This document shows positions 42,919-50,600 of a DNA stretch of 64,000 nt, piece after piece. A program made the position numbers and the translations under genes. Source of the DNA: a virus; IMG/VR virus record IMGVR_UViG_3300030098_006179, positions 82,773 through 146,772 of that record. The stretch is one strand, 5' to 3'. How positions within the stretch are numbered: position 1 is the stretch's first letter; every line of letters begins with the position of its first letter. The notes under the pieces were generated by a model. That model was not told the DNA's origin and did not search any database. It was given only the letters and a program-made list of their open reading frames with translations.

Positions 42919-43874
42919 AACACTGTATGTGTTAGACCTCTATTGTCTATGTTGATTTTGAATGAAATTTTTTCAAAGTTTCTTATGTGACAACTAAGGT
43001 CTGCTCCTTTTTCTGTAAATGCTAAATAGTACCCGCCGCCGCCAGCACCGCATAGCTTATGAGCTTTTACCAAGTCGCAAGTTTTTAGTAAGCCATCTAG
43101 CTCTAATAATTTTAATTGAGACTGTATTAATTTTGATGTTTGTCTTTTTTTGTCCCAGCCATCTTGGATTATTTTAAAGAAGCTTTTTTCGTCATTTTGA
43201 GTTATGGCGTCCTCCATATCATGCACAAGTGGTATGCATGATTTTACTTTTTTTAAATTTAAACTTTTTAATATTTTTGTAGAATTCCTTTTTACTCCTG
43301 TATATATTAAATACATATCAAAATTAGAAAAGATGCTATCATCCAATGGTCTAGCTATTGTGTTTCCGTTTTTTATAAACTCTAGCCTTTTTAAGCCTCC
43401 AAGGCCACAACCAAAAGTATCTTGTCTTCCGGTTAGGGGATTAAAATTTCTTTCTATATCTAAGGCTAGTTTGCATATATTATAAGAAGACATTCTTTTA
43501 TTTTCTAAAACAGTCATAGCTTTAATTAAAGATATGACATATGCGGAAGAAGAAGCTAATCCAGAGCCATGAGAAAAAATGTCAGAATAAAAACTAATTT
43601 TTAAAGGTTCTGGTTTGAAATAATTCAACACACATTTTGCTACATTATTTTCTATATTTTTTATAGATTTTGTTTTTTCTGTCTTGGTATATTCTATTAT
43701 GTATTCGCCAGAACTTCTATTGTATCCATTTTTATCAACAAATATAGTATTATAAACGTACAAGTCACACGGAAAGCTAATGACAGAACCGTATGTTTCT
43801 TTTTCTATATATTCTTCTAGGTCGGAGGAGCCGCCTACCAAAGAAATTCTTAATGGACATTTAGATAGAATCAT
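42915..43874 (-). CDS. GHMP kinase, heptose-7-phosphate kinase-like
   Basis: A 319-residue GHMP kinase. PLRISLVGGSSDLEEYI at the N-terminus, GSGLASSSAYVISLI as the ATP loop and LCGAGGGGYYLAF as motif 3 identify it. Among GHMP kinases it most resembles HddA, which phosphorylates D-glycero-alpha-D-manno-heptose 7-phosphate at C1; fucokinase-like activity is an alternative. The adjacent RfaE-like nucleotidyltransferase would then activate the product. Confidence 0.85.
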   Translation of the reverse strand: MILSKCPLRISLVGGSSDLEEYIEKETYGSVISFPCDLYVYNTIFVDKNGYNRSSGEYIIEYTKTEKTKSIKNIENNVAKCVLNYFKPEPLKISFYSDIFSHGSGLASSSAYVISLIKAMTVLENKRMSSYNICKLALDIERNFNPLTGRQDTFGCGLGGLKRLEFIKNGNTIARPLDDSIFSNFDMYLIYTGVKRNSTKILKSLNLKKVKSCIPLVHDMEDAITQNDEKSFFKIIQDGWDKKRQTSKLIQSQLKLLELDGLLKTCDLVKAHKLCGAGGGGYYLAFTEKGADLSCHIRNFEKISFKINIDNRGLTHTVL

Positions 43875-44870
43875 TTAGTGGTCGTTATAATACTGTTTGC
43901 TATTTTCTCTGTATGTTGAGATGTCTTTTTGGTATGGTTCATAGCCATCTTCATTCCATTCATCATCGCTTAAAATGTTTCCATTTTTTGACAATAGAGC
44001 TTTTAAGGATTCATTTAAAATATGATTTTGATAGTGTATTTTTAAACCGTATCTAATAACGTCTGCAGATTCTCCTTGAAGTCCTATATTATATAATGAA
44101 GCTCCAAGCGCGCCGTATATTTCTGGTGGAAAATGTCTGTCTATACCCTTTACCCAAGTGCATTGTCTGTCCATTCTTCTTTTGACAATTCTTCCAACGC
44201 ATGTATATGTAGGATCACAATGATAAGAAAGTAAATTTGGATTATGTTTTATTTTAAATCCAGCATTCAAACATTTTTCTGAAAAATCTGTATCCTCATT
44301 GCCTTTGCCTTCGTGATAATCATTTAGGTTTCTCATGTTTGCTCTAAGGCCAGTTGAAAATTCTTCGTTCCACTTGCATTTCTCAAAGACTTCCTGTTTC
44401 ATTATCCAAGATTGCCCGCCTGACATATACATATAATCTTCGTCGTATTGATCGGCTTCTAAAACTATATGTCCATATTTTGGGCTTCTAAAGCATGTGT
44501 GATCCCAAAATCTTGTTCCGTCTGGGTTTCTAACTTTTGATGTTAATATTTTAAAATCTTGAGATTCTTTTAATTGGTTGTACCAATTTGAAGATAGTAA
44601 CATGTCATCGTCTGACACAACAATATTTTCGTACTTACAGTTAGAGCAAGCTATGGTTCTCATAGCTCCTAGTAGTCCCGCGTTGGCAAGTTCTGTTTCT
44701 TCTATATAATTAACTTCTGGATAATTTTCTTTTATTTTTGAATTTCCAACCACTATAACTTCATAATTTGGTATATTTTGATATTTTATACCTTCAATGA
44801 TGGTGTTTAACAACCCATCTCTATTACCGTTTGTAACTATAACAAAACTGACATCTAAATTTTGAGACAT
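43875..44870 (-). CDS. GT2-like glycosyltransferase
   Basis: A 331-residue GT-A enzyme from the ATG at 44870, which lies 6 nt after a -10-like hexamer; the frame extends to 44888. VSFVIVTNGNRDGLL opens the fold, ENIVVSDDDMLL is the metal site, and NEDTDFSEKCLNAGF the later acidic segment. The C-terminal 90 residues are a helical extension with Asp/Tyr-rich ends. It is the first gene of the 44870-38254 block, separated by 1 nt from the kinase gene. Confidence 0.85.
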   Translation of the reverse strand: MSQNLDVSFVIVTNGNRDGLLNTIIEGIKYQNIPNYEVIVVGNSKIKENYPEVNYIEETELANAGLLGAMRTIACSNCKYENIVVSDDDMLLSSNWYNQLKESQDFKILTSKVRNPDGTRFWDHTCFRSPKYGHIVLEADQYDEDYMYMSGGQSWIMKQEVFEKCKWNEEFSTGLRANMRNLNDYHEGKGNEDTDFSEKCLNAGFKIKHNPNLLSYHCDPTYTCVGRIVKRRMDRQCTWVKGIDRHFPPEIYGALGASLYNIGLQGESADVIRYGLKIHYQNHILNESLKALLSKNGNILSDDEWNEDGYEPYQKDISTYRENSKQYYNDH

Positions 44871-44876
44871 TATAAA

Positions 44877-44905
44877 ATAATAACACATTTTTCGTTGAAA
44901 ATAAA
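44877..44905 (-). promoter_or_regulatory. Probable promoter of the 44870-38254 glycan block
   Basis: Minus strand: TTTATT (44900-44905), 17 nt, TATTAT (44877-44882), 6 nt, ATG. The -35 is weak, but spacing and start-codon distance match those of the better promoters in this window. Confidence 0.45.
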
Positions 44906-44938
44906 TGTTTTTGACTCAGTTGGTGTAATAAAAATGGG

Positions 44939-45265
44939 ATGAGTTTAATAATAGTATCAGAGTTAATTAATCCTCCTTCTGAGGGTTTGTACTTTAGGCA
45001 TCTTACAATGGTGTCTTCATTGGATTTTAAGCAGGACGTTCTTATTGAATCAGAAAAAGAATATGTCGATATTTATTATAATTATTTAAAAAAGAAAGGA
45101 TTGTATGATTTCGTGGAAGAATTTGTGCAGCCCGAATGGAGAGTCGATGGTATAAGAATAGATACAGAACTAAACTATCCAAAAACAATTAAAACTAATT
45201 ATATTAGATATGAAAATGTAGAAAATTTATTAAAACAAATAAAAAATTTAAGCCTTATTGTTTAA
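44939..45265 (+). CDS. Small protein, unknown
   Basis: A 108-residue soluble protein starting at ATG 44939 and ending in an 18-nt overlap with the convergent membrane-protein gene. An N-terminal hydrophobic strand (SLIIVSELINPP), a helix with YVDIYYNYLKKKGLYDFVEE and an FVQPEWRVDGIRIDTELNYP segment are visible. I do not recognise a family. Confidence 0.55.
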   Translation: MSLIIVSELINPPSEGLYFRHLTMVSSLDFKQDVLIESEKEYVDIYYNYLKKKGLYDFVEEFVQPEWRVDGIRIDTELNYPKTIKTNYIRYENVENLLKQIKNLSLIV

Positions 45266-45538
45266 ATTATCTATTTTTTCTTCTAGTCGATCAAATCTAT
45301 CGTTCATTCTTTCTGAAAACATTTTAAAATCTTCTTTAGAAACGTACTTTTCAGGTAATTGTAGTGCTAATTCTGTATACTTTGTGGTGATTTTTTCAAC
45401 ATCTTCATGATGTTTCTTCATGAGTTCGTTGTGTTCTATTTTAATTTCATTGATGTGGCCCAAAAGCATCTTAAAAACCCATCCTCCCATGAGTGTGACA
45501 ACGCCAACAGCAATGTTTACAAGTATCTGGTAGTCCAT
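45248..45538 (-). CDS. Small membrane protein with coiled coil
   Basis: From ATG 45538 (96 residues; the frame extends to ATG 45565). One membrane segment, VNIAVGVVTLMGGWVFKML, lies at residues 6-24, followed by a charged helical region (EHNELMKKHHEDVEKI and FDRLEEKIDNL). One N-terminal membrane segment plus a charged coiled coil is common in small phage lysis proteins (holins, spanins), but nothing here proves that. ATG 45538 lies 5 nt after a TAATAC hexamer. Confidence 0.55.
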   Translation of the reverse strand: MDYQILVNIAVGVVTLMGGWVFKMLLGHINEIKIEHNELMKKHHEDVEKITTKYTELALQLPEKYVSKEDFKMFSERMNDRFDRLEEKIDNLNNKA

Positions 45539-45582
45539 GACATGTATTACACTATCGTTGGGCATATTTAAAAAAATTTTTA

Positions 45583-45613
45583 TTGATTAAAATGCTATAA
45601 AATCGTGTAAAAT
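45583..45613 (+). promoter_or_regulatory. Possible promoter of the plus-strand virion module
   Basis: TTGATT (45583-45588) and TAAAAT (45608-45613) are 19 nt apart, which is longer than ideal. A GGGA sequence 10 nt before the ATG at 45640 could be a ribosome-binding site. Confidence 0.35.
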
Positions 45614-45639
45614 AAGTGTAGAAACGGGATTTTATAATT

Positions 45640-45969
45640 ATGTCGAGCATATATGATACAACATCAAATGATTATTCTAGTCATTTTAGATCAATTAATA
45701 TAACTGACTCTGGAACTTTTAGTTTAAACGCTGAAGCTGTTCGAAAAGTCTCTATTTATAACGATGGAGGAGAAAAGGTCAGGGTTTATAAAACTGAAAA
45801 CTATACCGCAACAACTTCAGGAACCTCCAACGCTACTGGGATTTGGATTGGGGTAGAAGACGGGGTTACTTTTAATGTTGCTGGAATAGGAAATAGTGAT
45901 CAGGTTTCTGTACAAATGCATAATTCGTCCAAAACTCCTTACGAATTAAAATATATTATTTTTAAATAA
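45640..45969 (+). CDS. Small virion-type protein, unknown
   Basis: A 109-residue protein rich in Ser, Thr, Asn and Gly with alternating beta strands (SGTFSLNAEAVRKVSIYNDG, IWIGVEDGVTFNVAG). It is like small phage tail or decoration proteins. It is the first of four plus-strand genes (45640-53191) that appear to form one structural operon. Confidence 0.55.
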   Translation: MSSIYDTTSNDYSSHFRSINITDSGTFSLNAEAVRKVSIYNDGGEKVRVYKTENYTATTSGTSNATGIWIGVEDGVTFNVAGIGNSDQVSVQMHNSSKTPYELKYIIFK

Positions 45970-45990
45970 TTTCACGCAAAGGATATAAAT

Positions 45991-46449
45991 ATGTCTTTAT
46001 TTGAGCACAATAAACCCGTAATAAGAAAAAAAAATAACGTTATTGAAATAGGTAGCGAAACCCAACAAACAGAAGTAAAGGGTGATTTAGAGATACGGGG
46101 AACAGTTCATGTAACTAATCCGGCATTTATTCCAAAGTTTGAGGCGGGAGAAAAAATGAAAATTTTCGCTTTAAATAATGGTTCTGCGGGTTGGGTAAAT
46201 CATTCTCCTCAATCTTTAGTTAATTTTAGCGGTACGGCACTTGAGGATTTTATTTATGTGCAAAGCACGGTTGGTTTTGAAAAGGGAAATGACTGGGTTT
46301 TAAATCCCGGCGGCTCTAATATGGAAAGCGGAAAAGTTGAATTTAAATTAGGCTCAAAGTTGTTTATATCTGGAAGTGGAACAAATAGTGGATTATTTTA
46401 TAATCACGATAAAGGAGAAAGAATCATAAACTTGACGTATGCCTTGTGA
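45991..46449 (+). CDS. Probable virion protein, unknown
   Basis: A 152-residue beta-rich protein. NVIEIGSETQQTEVKGDLEI, DLEIRGTVHVTN and IPKFEAGEKMKIF look like a short fibre-shaft repeat region. It has an AAGGA ribosome-binding site 8 nt before ATG 45991, one of few clear ones in the window. Its stop overlaps the GTG start of the next gene (GTGA). Confidence 0.55.
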   Translation: MSLFEHNKPVIRKKNNVIEIGSETQQTEVKGDLEIRGTVHVTNPAFIPKFEAGEKMKIFALNNGSAGWVNHSPQSLVNFSGTALEDFIYVQSTVGFEKGNDWVLNPGGSNMESGKVEFKLGSKLFISGSGTNSGLFYNHDKGERIINLTYAL

Positions 46450-47636
46450 GTTTAGAAAATCACACAAAATATACAAGCAGCCCAACCGGACAACATAAAA
46501 ATGTTCTAGGTGGGGGAGGAATTTTTACGGAAAGTGGATCGCCAGTAGGGTTAGAAAAAGTTAGAATTATAAATAAAAACGAATCAGATTCTGACAATTT
46601 AATAATTAATAGAACAAGCTCAGATATAAATTTTGATAGTAGAACTACCACTAATCAAATAGTAAATTTTTGTAAAACTTACAATAGCGGATTTAATGGA
46701 GAAATTTTTGGAGATGCTATTATTTATTATCCGGGGTATTCGTACGACTCAAGTTATTGTTATAATCTTTTTGCTGTAACTGGAAATTTTTCGGGACAAA
46801 ATGGAACAACTTCAAAATTAAGATTTTATTTTTCACCAGAAGATCCAGAAAGTTTTTTAGTTGGGTCTGGCATAAGTGCTGGAGACAATGAAGTGTTTTT
46901 TCCAGAAATGCAAAAATCAATTTTAAGAAAACACTTTTATTATATAGAAAAAGAACAAGAAGTTTTTTCTGATCGTTACGACTCTTGGGTGTCTGGCAGC
47001 GGTAATTATCTTGATGTAAAATTTGGAACAAATAATCAAGAGACAGGTACAATAACTGGAATTTCAGGAAATCACTTTCTTTTAGAGAACCCGATTACTA
47101 AAGATGTTTTACACGGGGATAGAATAGTTTCAACGAATACTTTGCATACGCCTCCGTCTGGAGAAACTGGATATGCTCAAAATTTTCAAGTTAGAATTGA
47201 CAATAATAGCGATGGAAATAGCAGATTCTACATAGCCGGATCAGGTGTTACAGGGGGGTGTCATTTAGGTGGTACATTTACTGGCGATGGATATACTTTT
47301 TTTGAAACTCCTGTGATTGACGTATACAGAGGATTCACTTACTTTTTTAACCAACACCATTCAACAAATCACCACGAATATATGATGTTCTCTTATACCT
47401 CTGGAGGTCATCATGAGGGAGGCTCTGTTATAACCGGAAAATATAAGGTTGATCAGGGTGGATCAAATTATTGTTTTAATAATTATTGTAGTTATCATTG
47501 TCCTGACGAACAGACTTTTATGATTCCAATTGATGAAAGTTCGCCGGACAAAATTTATTATTACGCTTCAGGTACAAATCACGTGGGTGGAACCGGGTAT
47601 TTGAATGTAATAACTTCTGGAGATGGAGCTAACTAA
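46446..47636 (+). CDS. Virion protein with cupredoxin-like C-terminal domain
   Basis: A 396-residue protein starting at GTG 46446. The last 110 residues include VYRGFTYFFNQHHSTNHHEY, a His-rich segment, and SPDKIYYYASGTNHVGGTGY. This is similar in layout to a domain repeated in structural proteins of marine phages (G-x-TYxF then YYYCxxHxxMGG) that looks like a cupredoxin; whether copper binds is unknown. The N-terminal part is a Ser/Gly/Asn-rich beta region. It precedes the 1850-residue repeat protein by 2 nt. Confidence 0.6.
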   Translation: MSLENHTKYTSSPTGQHKNVLGGGGIFTESGSPVGLEKVRIINKNESDSDNLIINRTSSDINFDSRTTTNQIVNFCKTYNSGFNGEIFGDAIIYYPGYSYDSSYCYNLFAVTGNFSGQNGTTSKLRFYFSPEDPESFLVGSGISAGDNEVFFPEMQKSILRKHFYYIEKEQEVFSDRYDSWVSGSGNYLDVKFGTNNQETGTITGISGNHFLLENPITKDVLHGDRIVSTNTLHTPPSGETGYAQNFQVRIDNNSDGNSRFYIAGSGVTGGCHLGGTFTGDGYTFFETPVIDVYRGFTYFFNQHHSTNHHEYMMFSYTSGGHHEGGSVITGKYKVDQGGSNYCFNNYCSYHCPDEQTFMIPIDESSPDKIYYYASGTNHVGGTGYLNVITSGDGAN

Positions 47637-47638
47637 TT

Positions 47639-50600
47639 ATGGCAACTTGGAGATTATACGGACAGGGTAGAGCGGACGTTGATAACGACGGTTACTGTGC
47701 GGGTAGTGATAGTTATGGTGATTATGTATACCTACAAGGTCTGAGGGGTTATACTAGTTGTGCTAACGCGGCAAGCGCTTCAAAAGATGATACTCAGGGA
47801 TCAGGAGATAATAGTTCTTTATATGTAAAGAGGATTAATACGGGTAAAATTTTAGCTAGCAATGGTTCTACCGAAAGAACTTCATTGAATGATGTTGTTG
47901 TTGGTGATTTTATATACGCTTGCAGTTCTGGTGGCACTAATTATCCAATAGCTTTAACGGGTGCGGATGATGATTGTGATGTGTGCGGTAGAGACAATAA
48001 TGAAGGCACGGTTTATGACAATGTCGTTGTTGATAATAATAGTGAGCCTTGGTTCATGTTGTATACTAGCGATGGTGCTTCCGGAATTATTGTTAAAATT
48101 GATGTTACCTCAAATTCGCCCGGAGAAATTTTAGCGATAAGTAATAATCATGACACTTGCGCTTCTGGAGGAGGAGCATCAGCTTCTGCTTCAGCTTCTG
48201 GTACTATCTCGGGTACTGTTTCGGGGACTAAATCGGGTTCTGTCTCTGGTACGGTTTCTAATAGCGCAAGCTGCTCTCCGGACTGTAATCAATATTATCC
48301 AAATAGCGCTACAGGGTTTACCTGTGAGTACTATATAACAGACAGTAATGACAACCAACAGTTTGAATTAAATGGAGTAGCCTATGATGTTGATGACAAA
48401 TGCCCAATGTTTACGATCGCAAAGTATTGCGAAAGAGAAATATGTATTGGAGACTCTTCTTTAGCTAGTAGTGCTGCTGGGGCTCAATTAAGATTTACTA
48501 CAGAAGACGATCCTAAAAATAAAGGAACGCTCACTGAATCTGGAACCAAAGAAATAACATCGGGAATAACTAGGGTTGGAGCACCCGGAACAGCTGGATC
48601 TACTGTTAAAATAAGACCAGATAGTAATTGGCCAGAAAATACAAAAATTTACGTATACTTTGGAGATTCTAATGGCGCTGATATTTTCGGCGGATGGATA
48701 TATGTTGTGCCAAGTAGCGATTGCGCGCCTTGTTCTCCGGGGTCAGCTTCTGGTTCTGTTTCTGGAACCATATCTGGAACCAAGTCGGGTTCTGCTTCTG
48801 GTACTGTTTCTGGAACCATATCTGGAACCAAGTCAGGTTCTGCTTCTGGCACTGTTTCTGGAACCATATCTGGAACCATATCTGGAACCAAGTCGGGTTC
48901 TGCTTCTGGAACCGTTTCTGGAACCAAGTCAGGTTCTGCTTCTGGAACCGTTTCTGGAACCATATCTGGAACCAAGTCAGGTTCTGCTTCTGGAACCGTT
49001 TCTGGAACCGCTTCTGAATCAATATCTGGAACTATATCTGGAACGGCTTCTATTTCTGGAACTGTATCTGGCACCAAGTCGGGTTCAGTCTCCGGCACTG
49101 TTTCTGGAACTGTCTCTGGAACTGTTTCTGGAACCATATCTGGAACTAAATCAGAATCTGCGTCAGCTTCAAATTCAGCCGCGCCTACTTGTCTTACCAC
49201 TGCTTACGCGTTAAAAGTCAGTATTGTTGATGGAGCCTTGGTTGTCAAGGAATACGATGGATCAAGTTACGTTGTGAGGGGCAATACTTTATATGTAGGA
49301 AAATATTGTACTATAGTTTTTGATATTAGTGACAGTTCGAATGTTTCTCATGTAACTTTTACTAAAAGTGGTTTGAATTATTCTGGCGGAGTATCTTATC
49401 AGGGAAGCGCTGGTAATCCCGGTGCCCAAACTAGAATTGAAATTCAAGGCGATTTACCTTATCCAACGGCGCTTGTATATTTTCAAAGTTCTGGAGGTAC
49501 GAGTTATGCGGGTGGATCAATTAATATAGTTTCAGGGTGCGAATGTCCCGGATCGCCTTCTGGCACGGCTTCTGGAACCAAGTCGGGTTCTGCTTCTGGA
49601 ACCATATCTGGGACCAAGTCAGGTTCTGCTTCTGGAACCGTTTCTGGAACCAAGTCGGGTTCTGCTTCTGGTACTGTTTCTGGAACCGTATCTGGAACCA
49701 TATCTGGAACCAAGTCGGGCTCAGTCTCTGGAACCGTTTCTGGAACCGTTTCTGGAACCATATCTGGAACCAAATCGGGTTCAATTTCTGGAACCGTTTC
49801 TGGAACCGCTTCTGGAACCAAGTCGGGTTCTGTTTCTGGAACTTTTTCTCAAAGCATTTCTGGAACATTGTCAGGATCTAGATCTACATTTAATCTTCCA
49901 GCGTTGGTGTTCTTTGCTTGGGTTCATTCAAGAGAATATACTTTTGACAACATTGGTGGGGATCCAGAATTTGAAGAATGGTCCAAAAAAACAACAAATA
50001 AAGATGGAGAAAGTGGAGTATACGAAGACGGAGGAGTAACAAAATATAGACAGCACTCTCCGCTGGTTGGAGTAAGTTTTGATTTTAACATAGCAAACAC
50101 AATTCAATTCAAGCCTGACCCCGATCAGGAAGGAGTTAGTTTGAGTTTGTATGATGTGTGGAAAAGATTATATGATCCTACAAAATATGAAACAGTTGGT
50201 GGCGTTTCATACGCATGGGGAGATCAAACTTGGAAAAAACTGAGAAAATTAGTGGTTGCTGAATTCATCAAAGCGATGAGGGCAGAGTTGAAAAAGGTAG
50301 ATGTAAAATTAGAAGATGATTGGCAAGAAATTTTTTACCAACTATCTCGTGGCGGAGGCGGATATGAAAGCTGTTTAACAAACTCTGCGAAGAACGAAAG
50401 CCACAATTGGAAAAAATCAGATTTAGTATTAAGAGTTAGACAATTATATGGAGGCAATAACGTGTGTGACTCGGGGGTTTATGAAGACGAATGGACTATT
50501 TATAATAAATTATATAAAGTTGGAAACCAAAATAATGATCAAGTGTTAACTTGGAGTACCAAGGGGCAAAGAGATCAAAATTGGATATTCTGTGACGAAG

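Noticed and set aside
46720-47052. Minus-strand 110-codon frame opposite the cupredoxin-like virion gene
   Set aside because: It is a shadow: Lys/Leu/Gln-rich without motifs, and it opposes a gene with family resemblance and operon overlaps.
48649-49214. Long frames on both strands over the SGT repeats (for example 48649-49200 minus, 48660-49214 plus)
   Set aside because: They arise only from the low-complexity repeat DNA; the 1850-residue frame has non-repetitive domains on both sides.
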